A stretch of 64,000 nt of DNA, from the NCBI GenBank assembly GCA_964344215.1, contig CAYFMP010000004.1:1-64000 (forward strand), given 5' to 3'. The notes beneath the pieces are model-generated. The model saw only the letters and a list, made by a program, of their open reading frames with translations. It was not told the origin of the DNA and searched no databases. The stretch's first letter is position 1; each line of letters starts with the position of its first letter. A program made the position numbers and the translations under genes. Source of the stretch: CAYFMP01 sp964344215. GTDB taxonomy: Bacteria; Pseudomonadota; Alphaproteobacteria; Rhodospirillales; Casp-alpha2. Shown here in pieces: positions 17,423 through 27,142 of the stretch.

Positions 17423-18691
17423 ATGAGCAAATCCACCGGCGGCGATTCAAAAAACACCCTCTATTGCTCGTTCTGCGGAAAGAGTCAGCACGAAGTCCGC
17501 AAACTGATCGCGGGGCCGACCGTCTTCATCTGCGATGAGTGCGTCGAGCTTTGCATGGATATTATCCGTGAGGAGCACAAGACGAGCCTGGTCAAGTCGG
17601 GCGACGGCGTACCGACGCCACGCGATATCTGCGTGGTGCTCGACGATTACGTGATCGGTCAGGACCATGCAAAACGGGTCCTCTCGGTCGCCGTCCACAA
17701 CCATTACAAACGTCTCGGCCACGGCACCGCCAAGAACAACGACGTCGAGCTGGCAAAATCGAATATCCTGCTGATCGGGCCGACCGGGTGCGGCAAGACG
17801 CTGCTCGCCCAGACCCTGGCCCGCATTCTCGATGTGCCGTTCACCATGGCCGACGCCACCACATTGACCGAGGCCGGTTACGTCGGCGAGGACGTCGAAA
17901 ACATCATCCTGAAACTGCTGCAATCGGCCGACTACAATGTCGAGCGTGCGCAGCGCGGCATCGTCTACATCGACGAAGTCGACAAGATCTCGCGCAAATC
18001 GGATAACCCGTCGATCACCCGCGACGTTTCGGGCGAGGGCGTCCAGCAGGCATTGCTCAAGATCATGGAAGGCACGGTGGCCAGCGTGCCCCCTCAAGGC
18101 GGACGCAAACACCCGCAACAGGAGTTCCTGCAGGTCGACACCACCAACATCCTGTTCATCTGCGGCGGTGCTTTCGCCGGTCTCGAGAAAATCATCTCGG
18201 CCCGCGGCAAGGGAACGATGATCGGTTTCGGGGCCGACGTGCGCTCCCCGGACGAACGCCAGACCGGCGAGGTTCTCAGAGACGTAGAGCCGGAAGACCT
18301 GCTCAAATTCGGCCTGATCCCGGAATTCGTCGGCCGGCTTCCGGTCCTCGCCACGCTCGACGACCTCGACGAGGATGCACTGGTCGAGATTTTGACCAAG
18401 CCGAAGAACGCCCTGGTCAAGCAGTACCAGCGCCTGTTCGAGATGGAAGGCGTGCATCTGACATTCTCGGAAGGGGCGCTCGAGATGATCGCCGAGAAGG
18501 CGGTCGAACGGAAGACGGGCGCCCGGGGACTGCGCTCCATCATGGAGAACATCCTGCTCGACACTATGTTCGACCTGCCGGGCCTGGAGGGTGTCGAAGA
18601 GGTCGTCATCAACCGTGAAGTGGCGGAAGACAATTCGGCGCCGCTCTTCATCTATGCTGATCGCAAGGAAGACGTGGAGACCAGCGCCTGA
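17423..18691 (+). CDS. clpX: ATP-dependent Clp protease ATP-binding subunit ClpX
   Basis: 422 aa AAA+ unfoldase. The N-terminal zinc-binding domain has the four-Cys pattern CSFCGK...ICDECVELC. Walker A is GPTGCGKT, the pore loop GYVGED and Walker [11 protein letters not shown], with sensor and C-terminal small-domain motifs ([17 protein letters not shown]). It selects tagged substrates and feeds them to ClpP, encoded just upstream. Confidence 0.97.
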   Translation: MSKSTGGDSKNTLYCSFCGKSQHEVRKLIAGPTVFICDECVELCMDIIREEHKTSLVKSGDGVPTPRDICVVLDDYVIGQDHAKRVLSVAVHNHYKRLGHGTAKNNDVELAKSNILLIGPTGCGKTLLAQTLARILDVPFTMADATTLTEAGYVGEDVENIILKLLQSADYNVERAQRGIVYIDEVDKISRKSDNPSITRDVSGEGVQQALLKIMEGTVASVPPQGGRKHPQQEFLQVDTTNILFICGGAFAGLEKIISARGKGTMIGFGADVRSPDERQTGEVLRDVEPEDLLKFGLIPEFVGRLPVLATLDDLDEDALVEILTKPKNALVKQYQRLFEMEGVHLTFSEGALEMIAEKAVERKTGARGLRSIMENILLDTMFDLPGLEGVEEVVINREVAEDNSAPLFIYADRKEDVETSA

Positions 18692-18706
18692 TCCGCGAAT
18701 TCGCGA

Positions 18707-18735
18707 CTTGCCACTTGAACCGGAGGCTTCATAAG
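18707..18735 (+). promoter_or_regulatory. possible heat-shock (sigma32) promoter of lon
   Basis: CTTGCCA at 18707 followed after a 16-base spacer (counted from CTTG) by CTTCATAAG at 18727 resembles the RpoH pattern CTTG-N16/17-C(C/T)TAT-like box. It lies about 100 bases before lon. lon is a sigma32 target in Proteobacteria. The -10 part is an imperfect match. Confidence 0.3.
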
Positions 18736-18834
18736 ACCACCTAATTTCTGGAATGGCAGGTTTGACGCCAAGCCTGAAGACTTCGTTCCTCCGATCGACC
18801 GTTGCGCCAATCCCAATAGAGAGGCAGTTCTCAG

Positions 18835-21243
18835 TTGACCCACGCCGCCGAACAGTTCCCCGTCCTTCCGCTTCGCGACATCGTCGTTTTCCCGCATATG
18901 ATCGTGCCGCTGTTCGTCGGCCGCGAAAAGTCGGTGAAGGCGCTCGAAGACGTCATGAAGGACGACAAGCAGATTCTGCTGGTCGCCCAGAAGAACGCCG
19001 CCCAGGACGATCCCGCGGTCGACGATATTTACCGGGTCGGTACGGTTTCCACCGTTCTTCAGTTGCTGAAGCTTCCGGATGGCACCGTCAAGGTCCTGGT
19101 CGAAGGCGTTCAGCGCGCCCGCATCGTCAATTTCATGGACAATCCGGAGTTCTTCGAAGTCAACGCCGATATGTTGTTCGAGCCGGACAACGACGAGCAG
19201 GAACTGGAAGCGCTGTCGCGCTCCGTCGTCACGCAGTTCGAGCACTACATCAAGCTCAACAAGAAGATTCCGCCGGAAGTGCTGGTCTCGGTCAACCAGA
19301 TCGAGGCGCCGAGCAAGCTCGCCGACACGGTGGCTTCGCACCTGGCGCTGAAAATCTCGGAAAAGCAGGAACTGTTGGAAACCGACACCGTCGGCGAACG
19401 CCTCGAACGCGTCTATTCCTACATGGAAGCGGAAATCGGCGTCCTCCAGGTCGAGAAGAAGATCCGCAACCGGGTCAAGCGCCAGATGGAGAAGACCCAG
19501 CGCGAGTATTACCTGAACGAGCAGTTGAAGGCGATCCAGAAGGAATTGGGCGAAACCGACGACGGCCGCGACGAGACCGCCGAGCTGGAAGAAAAGATCG
19601 CCAAGACCAAGCTCTCCAAGGAAGCCCGCGAGAAGTCGCTGGCCGAACTCAAGAAGCTGAAGTCGATGAGCCCGATGTCGGCCGAAGCGACGGTGGTTCG
19701 GAACTACCTCGACTGGATGCTTTCCATACCGTGGAAGAAGCGGACCCGCATTAAGAAAGACCTGAAAGGCGCCCAGGAAATCCTCGACGCCGACCATTAC
19801 GGTCTCGAGAAAGTGAAGGAGCGGATCGTCGAGTATCTGGCGGTCCAGCACCGCACCAAAAAGGTTTCCGGGCCGATCCTGTGTCTGGTCGGGCCGCCGG
19901 GCGTCGGCAAGACGTCGCTCGGCAAGTCGATCGGACGGGCTACGGGGCGCAAGTTCGTCCGCATGTCGTTGGGCGGCGTGCGCGACGAGGCGGAAATCCG
20001 CGGCCACCGCCGAACCTACATCGGCTCGATGCCGGGCAAGATCATTCAGGGCATGAAGAAGGCCAAGGCCTCCAACCCGCTGTTCCTGTTGGACGAGGTC
20101 GACAAGATGGGTAACGACTGGCGCGGTGATCCGGCTTCGGCGCTGCTCGAGGTCCTCGATCCGGAACAGAACCATGCCTTCAACGACCACTACCTGGAAG
20201 TCGACTACGACCTTTCCGACGTCTTGTTCGTGACCACGGCGAATACCATGAGCATGCCGCCGCCGCTGCTGGACCGCATGGAGATCATCCGGTTGTCCGG
20301 GTACACGGAGGACGAAAAGGTCGAGATCGCCAAGCGCCATCTGATTCCGAAGCAGATCAAGAACCATGGCCTGAAGGAAGGCGAGTGGTCGATCTCGGAT
20401 GCCGGGTTGCGCGATGTGATCCGCTACTACACGAAGGAATCCGGCGTTCGCAATCTGGAACGCGAGATCGCCAACCTAGCCCGCAAGGCGGTAAAGGACA
20501 TCCTCATGGGCGGCACCGAGAAGATCGTCGTGACCCGGCGCAATCTCGAGAAGTTCTCGGGTGTCAAGAAATACCGCTTCGGCGAAATCGAGGCCGACGA
20601 CCTGGTCGGCGTCGTCACCGGGCTGGCTTGGACCGAAGTCGGCGGCGAGATCCTGTCGATCGAGTCGGTCATGGTGCCGGGCAAGGGCAGGATGACGATC
20701 ACCGGCAAACTCGGCGACGTCATGACGGAATCGATCCAGGCCGCGAAATCCTTCGTTCAGTCCCGTGCCATCGAATTTGGCATCAGACCACCGTTGTTCA
20801 GGACCAAGGACATCCACGTCCACGTCCCCGAAGGGGCGACGCCGAAAGACGGTCCGTCGGCCGGCGTCGGCATGGTCACTTCGATCGTCTCGGTGTTGAC
20901 CGGCATTGCGGTGGACAAGCACGTGGCGATGACCGGCGAGGTCACGCTGCGCGGCCGCGTCCTGCCGATCGGCGGCCTCAAGGAGAAGCTGCTGGCGGCG
21001 CTGCGCAGCGGCATCAAGACGGTTCTCATTCCGAAGGAAAACGAGAAGGACCTGTCGGAGATTCCGGACAACGTCAAGAAGGGGCTGGAAATTGTCCCTG
21101 TCTCGACCGTTGACGAGGTCCTCGAGCGCGCGCTGGTTTCGCCGTTGACGGCGATCGAATGGAACGAGGCCGACGAAGTGGAGGCCGCAGCCATGGCCGG
21201 CGCCAGCGACGACGATGACGTCGGCGACGTCGTTACCCACTGA
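18835..21243 (+). CDS. lon: ATP-dependent protease Lon
   Basis: 802 aa. The N-terminal substrate-binding domain begins [22 protein letters not shown]; the AAA+ module has Walker [12 protein letters not shown] and Walker [10 protein letters not shown]. The C-terminal protease domain has the Ser-Lys dyad: Ser in [11 protein letters not shown] and Lys in the later [17 protein letters not shown] region. Translation starts at TTG 18835: AGAGAGG is 10-16 bases upstream, the family N-terminus starts within ten codons, and no ATG fits. Lon degrades damaged and regulatory proteins in the cytoplasm; its place after clpX and before hup is the conserved order. Confidence 0.96.
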   Translation: MTHAAEQFPVLPLRDIVVFPHMIVPLFVGREKSVKALEDVMKDDKQILLVAQKNAAQDDPAVDDIYRVGTVSTVLQLLKLPDGTVKVLVEGVQRARIVNFMDNPEFFEVNADMLFEPDNDEQELEALSRSVVTQFEHYIKLNKKIPPEVLVSVNQIEAPSKLADTVASHLALKISEKQELLETDTVGERLERVYSYMEAEIGVLQVEKKIRNRVKRQMEKTQREYYLNEQLKAIQKELGETDDGRDETAELEEKIAKTKLSKEAREKSLAELKKLKSMSPMSAEATVVRNYLDWMLSIPWKKRTRIKKDLKGAQEILDADHYGLEKVKERIVEYLAVQHRTKKVSGPILCLVGPPGVGKTSLGKSIGRATGRKFVRMSLGGVRDEAEIRGHRRTYIGSMPGKIIQGMKKAKASNPLFLLDEVDKMGNDWRGDPASALLEVLDPEQNHAFNDHYLEVDYDLSDVLFVTTANTMSMPPPLLDRMEIIRLSGYTEDEKVEIAKRHLIPKQIKNHGLKEGEWSISDAGLRDVIRYYTKESGVRNLEREIANLARKAVKDILMGGTEKIVVTRRNLEKFSGVKKYRFGEIEADDLVGVVTGLAWTEVGGEILSIESVMVPGKGRMTITGKLGDVMTESIQAAKSFVQSRAIEFGIRPPLFRTKDIHVHVPEGATPKDGPSAGVGMVTSIVSVLTGIAVDKHVAMTGEVTLRGRVLPIGGLKEKLLAALRSGIKTVLIPKENEKDLSEIPDNVKKGLEIVPVSTVDEVLERALVSPLTAIEWNEADEVEAAAMAGASDDDDVGDVVTH

Positions 21244-21593
21244 GCACCACTTCCACTCGGTTCCGTTTTTCCGACTTCGCCGAGCTCTTGCGTCTTAGAA
21301 TCGTTGCCCCCGATTCGCCCGATTCGGCGCAGAATCGCTTGAATCTCGGTGATTTTGCGCGGATTCCCGGGACTTCGTTCGATATCGCCACACCGATTTC
21401 TCGCTTTAACACCCGTCACTTAGCCGAAAAAGCGCAAAAAATCGGGAAAAACGAGGGCTCTTTAGATTGACGCCTGAAATCGGCAGCCTTTAGACTCCGG
21501 CCCGTACACAGGCTTTTGGGATATCGATGTTTCGCTCGGGTATCCGCCAGACTTGGTTTTTGACCACCACTGAAAGTAGAAGGGGGCCTTCCA
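21244..21593. other. lon-hup intergenic region (350 bases)
   Basis: No supported gene. The right half is richer in A+T (21418-21470) and ends in a candidate hup promoter. Weak in-frame stretches here have no ribosome-binding site and no recognisable family. Confidence 0.6.
21467..21496 (+). promoter_or_regulatory. candidate promoter of the HU gene
   Basis: TTGACG (21467-21472) and TAGACT (21491-21496) are separated by 18 bases, after an A-rich upstream stretch. The start codon of hup is about 100 bases downstream. Confidence 0.45.
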
Positions 21594-21866
21594 TTGAATA
21601 AGAACGATCTTGTAGCCGCAGTCGCCAGCAGCACTGGCATGTCCAAGGCCGATGCCGCCAAGGCGGTCGACGGCGTATTCTCATCGATCACCCGTTCGCT
21701 ACAGGGTGGCACCGAAGTTAGGCTCGTCGGTTTCGGTACGTTCAGCGTATCTCGCCGGGCCGCGACCACGGGCCGCAATCCGCGGACGGGCGAAAGAATC
21801 CAGATTCCGGCGTCCAACCAGCCCAAGTTCAAGGCCGGCAAAGCGCTCAAGAGCGCCGTCAACTAG
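21594..21866 (+). CDS. hupB: HU family DNA-binding protein
   Basis: 90 aa histone-like protein that bends and compacts DNA as a dimer. It begins MNKNDLVAAVA and carries the HU signature GFGTFSVSRRAATTGRNPRTG (split here only by position), with the intercalating Pro in the beta arm (RNPRTGERIQIPA). Start codon is TTG at 21594, after AGAAGGGGG. It follows lon, the usual alphaproteobacterial order, and is followed by a clear terminator. Confidence 0.96.
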   Translation: MNKNDLVAAVASSTGMSKADAAKAVDGVFSSITRSLQGGTEVRLVGFGTFSVSRRAATTGRNPRTGERIQIPASNQPKFKAGKALKSAVN

Positions 21867-21892
21867 ATCGGCGCGTCAACTCAAGATCGGGG

Positions 21893-21932
21893 ACCGGCCG
21901 CTCCGTCGTGGGGCGGCCGGTTTCCTCTTCCA
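21893..21932 (+). terminator. rho-independent terminator after hupB
   Basis: A perfect 9-base stem ACCGGCCGC (21893-21901) with GCGGCCGGT (21913-21921), 11-base loop, followed by TTTCCTCTTCC. It begins 27 bases after the hupB stop. Confidence 0.8.
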
Positions 21933-22009
21933 AGACCCCGCGTACAACCAATCAGAGCTTGTTTTTAACGCCGCCGAACGCGTATTTTCTACCGTCCTCA
22001 TGGACACCG

Positions 22010-22085
22010 GGGCGGTTAGCTCAGTTGGGAGAGCAACGCGTTTACACCGCGTAGGTCGGCGGTTCGAGCCCGTCACCGCCCACCA
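22010..22085 (+). tRNA. tRNA-Val (anticodon UAC)
   Basis: 76 bases with encoded CCA. Acceptor GGGCGGT (22010-22016) pairs with ACCGCCC (22075-22081); discriminator A. D-arm TAGCTCAGTTGGGAGAGC and T-arm GGTTCGAGCC are standard. Anticodon loop TTTACAC gives UAC. A weak promoter (TTGTTT at 21959, TATTTT at 21983) precedes it. Confidence 0.96.
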
Positions 22086-22150
22086 CTCCATCGCCGAGCG
22101 TCTTCGGACGCCTTGATCGGTTCCGGCCGCCGGCCGGCCCCCGAGTTTGC

Positions 22151-22178
22151 TTGACACCCTATAGAGCCTGGATTACAT
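22151..22178 (+). promoter_or_regulatory. candidate promoter of tRNA-Asp
   Basis: TTGACA at 22151-22156, 16-base spacer, TTACAT at 22173-22178 (TACATC with a 17-base spacer). It is about 16 bases before the tRNA, so tRNA-Asp can be transcribed apart from tRNA-Val. Confidence 0.5.
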
Positions 22179-22194
22179 CTCGCGCTCCCCCTCC

Positions 22195-22271
<77 letters not shown>

Positions 22272-22381
22272 TTTTCCCGATGACATTGCTTTCCCCACCC
22301 CCCTCAAATGGGGTAAAGTTCATTAGGTTTCGGCGGTCGTTTAGGCCGCCGTTGCATGGGGGGCTTCGCCATTGCTTAAGG

Positions 22382-22421
22382 CGGGCGGGTAAGGCAGGTT
22401 ATGGGTAACCGTTACCGCCCG
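22382..22421 (+). promoter_or_regulatory. nested hairpin in the nuo leader
   Basis: The outer stem GGGCGG(G)TAA (22383-22392) pairs with TTACCGCCC (22412-22420) over nine pairs with one bulged G. Inside it GGTTA (22397-22401) pairs with TAACC (22406-22410) around a TGGG loop. It lies 40 bases before nuoA. A further hairpin CGGCGG/CCGCCG is at 22331-22351. No T-run follows, so these look like leader structure rather than terminators. Confidence 0.45.
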
Positions 22422-22460
22422 GCGGCAATGCTCTAAGGACTGCATCGAGGGAAGCCAACC

Positions 22461-22826
22461 GTGGACGCACTTCTGGTCGACTACCTACCGATTTTGATCT
22501 TTCTCGGTATCGCCGTGGCAATCGCCGGCATTGCCGTTGGCGCATCCTACATTGTCGCCAGCCAGCATCCTGACGTCGAGAAGACGTCGACCTACGAGTG
22601 CGGCTTCGAGCCGTTCGATGATTCGCGGCACAAATTCGACGTCCGGTTCTACCTCGTCGCCATCCTGTTCATCATATTCGATCTCGAAGTCGCCTTCCTG
22701 TTCCCGTGGGCCGTCAGCCTCGGCAAAATCGGTGTGTTCGGGTTCTGGTCGATGATGATTTTCTTGGGAATCCTGACGGTCGGGTTTATCTACGAGTGGA
22801 GAAAAGGAGCGCTGGAATGGGAGTAG
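22461..22826 (+). CDS. nuoA: NADH-quinone oxidoreductase subunit A
   Basis: 121 aa, three membrane helices (about 8-32, 64-84, 90-112), part of the membrane arm at the quinone-site junction of complex I. The conserved [21 protein letters not shown] segment lies between helices 1 and 2, and [13 protein letters not shown] is the family signature. GTG start at 22461; it overlaps nuoB by 10 bases. First gene of a complete 14-gene operon. Confidence 0.96.
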   Translation: MDALLVDYLPILIFLGIAVAIAGIAVGASYIVASQHPDVEKTSTYECGFEPFDDSRHKFDVRFYLVAILFIIFDLEVAFLFPWAVSLGKIGVFGFWSMMIFLGILTVGFIYEWRKGALEWE

Positions 22827-23371
22827 GAGCGAACCCGACCTCCGAAGCGGGCGGCGCCCTCGCTCCGGGTAAGGACCAGGACGCGGTTCTCAGGCAGATC
22901 GCCGGCGAACTTCAGGACAAGGGCTTCGTCGTCGCCAATCTGGACAAACTGGTCAATTGGGCGCGTACCGGCTCGCTGTGGCCGATGACGTTCGGGCTGG
23001 CCTGTTGCGCCGTCGAGATGATCCACGCCTATATGCCGCGCTACGATCTCGACCGCTTCGGCGTCGTGCCGCGGCCCAGCCCCCGCCAATCCGACGTCAT
23101 CATCGTCGCCGGCACGTTGACCAATAAGATGGCGCCGGCCTTTCGCAAGGTCTACGACCAGATGTCCGAGCCGCGCTACGTCATCTCCATGGGTTCGTGC
23201 GCCAATGCCGGCGGTTACTATCACTATTCCTATTCGGTGGTGCGCGGTTGCGATCGCGTGGTACCGGTCGACATCTTCGTGCCGGGATGCCCGCCGACGG
23301 CGGAAGCCCTGGTCTACGGAATCCTTCAACTTCAGAAAAAGATAAACCGAACCGGAACGTTGTGGCGTTGA
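22817..23371 (+). CDS. nuoB: NADH-quinone oxidoreductase subunit B
   Basis: 184 aa, peripheral-arm subunit carrying the terminal iron-sulfur cluster N2 that reduces quinone. Cluster ligands are seen in [11 protein letters not shown] (two adjacent Cys), GSCANAGG and [14 protein letters not shown] at 22817, within the end of nuoA, gives the family N-terminus with a ~30-residue leader; a longer frame upstream is the nuoA shadow. Confidence 0.96.
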   Translation: MGVGANPTSEAGGALAPGKDQDAVLRQIAGELQDKGFVVANLDKLVNWARTGSLWPMTFGLACCAVEMIHAYMPRYDLDRFGVVPRPSPRQSDVIIVAGTLTNKMAPAFRKVYDQMSEPRYVISMGSCANAGGYYHYSYSVVRGCDRVVPVDIFVPGCPPTAEALVYGILQLQKKINRTGTLWR

Positions 23372-23415
23372 TCCTGCAGGCTGCGACGGTCTGGGACTTC
23401 CGATAGCGAGGCACG

Positions 23416-24048
23416 ATGGATTTAGCACTTCAAGACCTTGGCGACTACGTTGTCGGCACGCTGGCCGGTGAGGTCGTCGAGAAGGAGATCGCGCTCGACG
23501 AGTTGGCTATCACCGTCAACCGCGACGATATCGTCAAGGTCTTGAAATTCCTGCGCGACGACGCCAACTGCCGATTCCGGCAGTTGATGGATATCTGCGG
23601 CGTCGATTATCCCGACCGGGAGCAGCGTTTCGCGGTCGTCTACAATCTGCTCAGCTTGTCGAACAACCTGCGCATTCGGGTCAAGGTCTGGACCGACGAG
23701 GATACGCCGGTTCCCTCGGTGACCGAACTATTCAGTTCGGCCGATTGGTGGGAGCGGGAAGCCTGGGACCTCTACGGCATCTACTTTTCGGGCCATCCCG
23801 ATCTCAGGCGAATTCTCACCGACTACGGTTTCGAAGGGCACCCGCTGCGCAAGGACTTCCCGCTGACCGGATATACCGAGATTCGCTACGACGACGAACA
23901 GAAACGGATCGTCTACGAACCGGTCAAGCTGACCCAGGAGTTCCGGTCGTTCGATTTCCTGAGCCCTTGGGAAGGCGCTCAGGCATTCATTCCGGACGAC
24001 GATGCCGAGGTCGAGGAAACCGACGCCGCCGAAGGGGACAAGACCTGA
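23416..24048 (+). CDS. nuoC: NADH-quinone oxidoreductase subunit C
   Basis: 210 aa, the 30-kDa subunit of the connecting module. The family signature [37 protein letters not shown] is clear in two adjoining parts (about residues 113-152). The acidic C-terminus is slightly extended. It is a separate gene from nuoD, as in Alphaproteobacteria, and its stop overlaps the nuoD start by one base. Confidence 0.96.
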   Translation: MDLALQDLGDYVVGTLAGEVVEKEIALDELAITVNRDDIVKVLKFLRDDANCRFRQLMDICGVDYPDREQRFAVVYNLLSLSNNLRIRVKVWTDEDTPVPSVTELFSSADWWEREAWDLYGIYFSGHPDLRRILTDYGFEGHPLRKDFPLTGYTEIRYDDEQKRIVYEPVKLTQEFRSFDFLSPWEGAQAFIPDDDAEVEETDAAEGDKT

Positions 24049-25226
24049 TGGCCGAGACCGAAATCAAGAACTTCAACTTGAACTTCGGCCCGCAGCATCC
24101 GTCCGCGCATGGCGTGTTGCGACTGGTCCTGGAGATGGATGGCGAGATCGTCGACCGCGCCGACCCCCACATCGGATTGCTGCACCGCGGCACCGAAAAG
24201 CTCATTGAATACAAGAGCTACATTCAGGCGGTGCCCTATTTCGACCGCCTCGATTACGTATCGCCACAGAACCAGGAACACGCTTTCGCCCTCGCCGTCG
24301 AGAAGCTGCTTGGGGTCGAGGTGCCGCCGCGCGGCAAGTTCATCCGGGTCCTCTACGCCGAGCTCGGCCGGCTTCTCAATCACGTTTTCACGGTGTGCGC
24401 GTTCGCCATGGACGTCGGCGCGATGACGCCGATGCTGTGGGGCTTCGAGCAGCGGGAACGCATCATGGAGTTCTGCGAGCGCGCTTGCGGCGCCCGCCTC
24501 CACATGAACTATTTCAGGCCGGGCGGCGTCGCCTTCGACCTGCCGGACGGTCTCATCGAGGATATCGGGGAATGGGCCGAGAGCTTTCCGGCCTTTCTCG
24601 ACGATTGCGAGACCCTGCTGACGGAGAACCGGATCTTTAAGCAGCGCACAGTGGGAATCGGTGCCATCGACGCCGATGGGTGCTTCGATTGGGGGTTCAG
24701 CGGCCCCAACCTGCGGGCCGCCGGCGTCGCCTGGGACCTGCGCAAGGCGCAGCCCTATGACGTCTACGAAGAAATGGACTTCGACATTCCGGTCGGCAAG
24801 CACGGCGATTGCTACGACCGCTACCTGGTTCGTATGCATGAGATGCGCCAGAGCCTGCGGATCATCGAACAGTGCATCGAGAACATGCCGGGCGGACCGT
24901 GCAAGTCCATCGATCGCAAGATCTCACCGCCGCCGCGCTCGGAGATGAAAGCCTCGATGGAAGCTTTGATCCATCATTTCAAGCTTTACACGGAGGGCTA
25001 CCACGTGCCGGCCGGCGAGACCTATTCGGCGGTCGAAGCGCCGAAAGGCGAGTTCGCCGTCTATCTGATTTCCGACGGCAGCAACCGGCCCTACAGGTGC
25101 AAGATCCGCTCGCCCGGGTTCGCCCACCTTCAGGCCATGGAATACCTGAGCAAAGGCCACATGTTGGCGGACGTGGTCGCCAACATCGGTTCCCTGGATA
25201 TCGTGTTCGGCGAGATTGATCGATGA
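24048..25226 (+). CDS. nuoD: NADH-quinone oxidoreductase subunit D
   Basis: 392 aa, the 49-kDa subunit that forms the quinone pocket with Nuo[17 protein letters not shown] at the N-terminus contains the conserved His near the quinone head, and the later [16 protein letters not shown] and C-terminal DIVFGEIDR are family marks. ATG at 24048 was chosen because it precedes this signature; the ORF could open earlier only by reading through nuoC. Confidence 0.97.
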   Translation: MAETEIKNFNLNFGPQHPSAHGVLRLVLEMDGEIVDRADPHIGLLHRGTEKLIEYKSYIQAVPYFDRLDYVSPQNQEHAFALAVEKLLGVEVPPRGKFIRVLYAELGRLLNHVFTVCAFAMDVGAMTPMLWGFEQRERIMEFCERACGARLHMNYFRPGGVAFDLPDGLIEDIGEWAESFPAFLDDCETLLTENRIFKQRTVGIGAIDADGCFDWGFSGPNLRAAGVAWDLRKAQPYDVYEEMDFDIPVGKHGDCYDRYLVRMHEMRQSLRIIEQCIENMPGGPCKSIDRKISPPPRSEMKASMEALIHHFKLYTEGYHVPAGETYSAVEAPKGEFAVYLISDGSNRPYRCKIRSPGFAHLQAMEYLSKGHMLADVVANIGSLDIVFGEIDR

Positions 25227-25837
25227 GCAGCGACACCGAGACCTTCGAGCAACCCGAAAGCTTCGCCTTCTCGACGGACAACGTCGATCGGGCGCAGGCG
25301 ATCATCCGCAAGTACCCGGAAGGCTGGCAGGCCAGTGCCGTGATGCCGTTGCTCGACCTGGCCCAGCGCCAGAATGACGGCTGGCTGCCGCGCGCCGCCA
25401 TGGACCACGTTGCCGACATGCTCGACATGCCGCCGATCCGTGTCTACGAGGTGGCCACCTTTTACACCATGTACAACCTGAAGCCGATCGGCCGGCGCCA
25501 TGTCCAGGTCTGCACCAACCTGCCGTGCTGGCTGAAGGGTTCGGACGGCGTCGCCGGGGCGTGCAGGAAATCGCTCGGCATCGAGTTCGGGGAAACGACC
25601 GAGGACGGCGAATTCACCCTGAGCGAGGTCGAGTGCCTCGGTGCCTGCGTCAACGCGCCGATGATGCAAATCGACGACGACTATTACGAGGACCTCGATT
25701 CGGTCACCACCGAGGCGATCCTTTCGGAACTCAAGGCCGGCGGCACGCCGAAGACCGGCTCGCAGACAGGACGCCACACCTGCGAGCCGTCCGGTGGATT
25801 GACGAGCCTCGTTCACCAAAAAGACCGGAAAGCGTGA
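25223..25837 (+). CDS. nuoE: NADH-quinone oxidoreductase subunit E
   Basis: 204 aa, the 24-kDa subunit of the NADH-oxidising module with a [2Fe-2S] cluster (N1a). Ligands are CTNLPCW and, further on, CLGACVNAP. The C-terminal 30 residues ([18 protein letters not shown]...) form the short tail seen in alphaproteobacterial and mitochondrial homologues. It overlaps nuoD by four bases. Confidence 0.96.
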   Translation: MSSDTETFEQPESFAFSTDNVDRAQAIIRKYPEGWQASAVMPLLDLAQRQNDGWLPRAAMDHVADMLDMPPIRVYEVATFYTMYNLKPIGRRHVQVCTNLPCWLKGSDGVAGACRKSLGIEFGETTEDGEFTLSEVECLGACVNAPMMQIDDDYYEDLDSVTTEAILSELKAGGTPKTGSQTGRHTCEPSGGLTSLVHQKDRKA

Positions 25838-25845
25838 GAACCGCC

Positions 25846-27132
25846 ATGCTTGACGACAAAGACCGCATTTTCACCAATCTTTACGGCCTCGAGGATCCAG
25901 GCCTGGCCGGCGCCAAGAAGCGCGGCGATTGGGACAAGCCCAAGAAGCTCCTGCAGATGGGGCGCGAGGGGATCGTCGAGGCGGTCAAGGAATCGGGATT
26001 GCGCGGTCGCGGTGGCGCCGGCTTCGGGACCGGCATGAAGTGGTCGTTCATGCCGAAAGAGGTCGGCGAGCGGCCCCACTATCTGGTCATCAACGCCGAC
26101 GAGGGCGAGCCCGGCACCTGCAAGGACCGGGAGATCTTGCGCAGCGATCCGCACAAACTTGTCGAGGGCGCGCTGGTCGCGTCCTTCGCCATGGGCGCCA
26201 ATGCCGCTTACTGCTACGTGCGCGGCGAGTTTCTCCGTGAGGCGGAAGCGCTGCAGCGGGCCGTCGACGAGGCCTACGAGGCCGGCCTGATCGGCAATGA
26301 TTCGTGCGGTACCGGCTATCCCTTCGATTTCCATATTCACATGGGAGCGGGGGCCTATATCTGCGGCGAGGAATCGGCGCTGATCGAGAGCCTGGAGGGC
26401 AAGAAGGGGCAACCCCGGATGAAGCCGCCGTTCCCGGCCAATGTCGGTGTCTACGGATGCCCGACGACGGTCAACAACGTCGAATCCATCGCTGTCGTGC
26501 CGACCATCCTGCGGCGCGGGGCGGAGTGGTTCGCCGGGCTCGGCAAACCCAACAACACCGGCACCAAGCTGTTCAACATCTCCGGCCACGTCAACCAGCC
26601 GTGCACCGTCGAGGAAGAGATGGGCGTCCCCTTGAGGGAACTGATCGAGAAGCACGCCGGTGGCGTGCGCGGCGGCTGGGACAACCTGCTCGCAGTCATT
26701 CCGGGTGGCGCTTCGGTCCCGGTCCTGCCGAAATCGATCTGCGACACCGTCCACATGGATTTCGATTCTCTGAAGGACGTTCAGTCGGGTCTCGGCACGG
26801 CAGCTGTCATGGTCATGGATCAGAGCACCGATATCGTCCGCGCGATCACCCGGCTGTCGCGTTTCTACAAACACGAGAGTTGCGGCCAATGCACGCCGTG
26901 CCGGGAAGGCACCGGCTGGATGTGGCGGATGATGGAGCGTATGACGGAAGGCCGGGCAACCGTCGAGGAAATCGACGTGCTCGAAGAGGTCACCCGTCAG
27001 GTCGAGGGACACACGATATGTGCACTCGGCGACGCTGCGGCTTGGCCGATTCAGGGGCTGATCCGCCACTTCCGTCCCGAAATCGAGCAACGCATCGAAG
27101 CTGCCGCCCACGGCGACAGCGAAGCGGCGTGA
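25846..27132 (+). CDS. nuoF: NADH-quinone oxidoreductase subunit F
   Basis: 428 aa, the 51-kDa subunit binding NADH, FMN and cluster N3. The NADH/FMN site is [16 protein letters not shown] and [14 protein letters not shown], with [19 protein letters not shown] following. The cluster ligands are [12 protein letters not shown] plus a later Cys in [13 protein letters not shown] context. ATG 25846 lies 8 bases after nuoE; the frame is open further upstream but inside nuoE. Confidence 0.97.
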   Translation: MLDDKDRIFTNLYGLEDPGLAGAKKRGDWDKPKKLLQMGREGIVEAVKESGLRGRGGAGFGTGMKWSFMPKEVGERPHYLVINADEGEPGTCKDREILRSDPHKLVEGALVASFAMGANAAYCYVRGEFLREAEALQRAVDEAYEAGLIGNDSCGTGYPFDFHIHMGAGAYICGEESALIESLEGKKGQPRMKPPFPANVGVYGCPTTVNNVESIAVVPTILRRGAEWFAGLGKPNNTGTKLFNISGHVNQPCTVEEEMGVPLRELIEKHAGGVRGGWDNLLAVIPGGASVPVLPKSICDTVHMDFDSLKDVQSGLGTAAVMVMDQSTDIVRAITRLSRFYKHESCGQCTPCREGTGWMWRMMERMTEGRATVEEIDVLEEVTRQVEGHTICALGDAAAWPIQGLIRHFRPEIEQRIEAAAHGDSEAA

Positions 27133-27142
27133 GGACGGGCCC

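Noticed and set aside
18652..20367. 571-aa open frame on the minus strand
   Set aside because: It lies opposite lon/clpX, follows their codon structure in mirror form and has no family features. Long antisense frames are expected at this G+C content. The same applies to the long frames at 730-1590, 2375-3337, 6741-7961, 25813-27159, 32149-33624 and 33757-35076.
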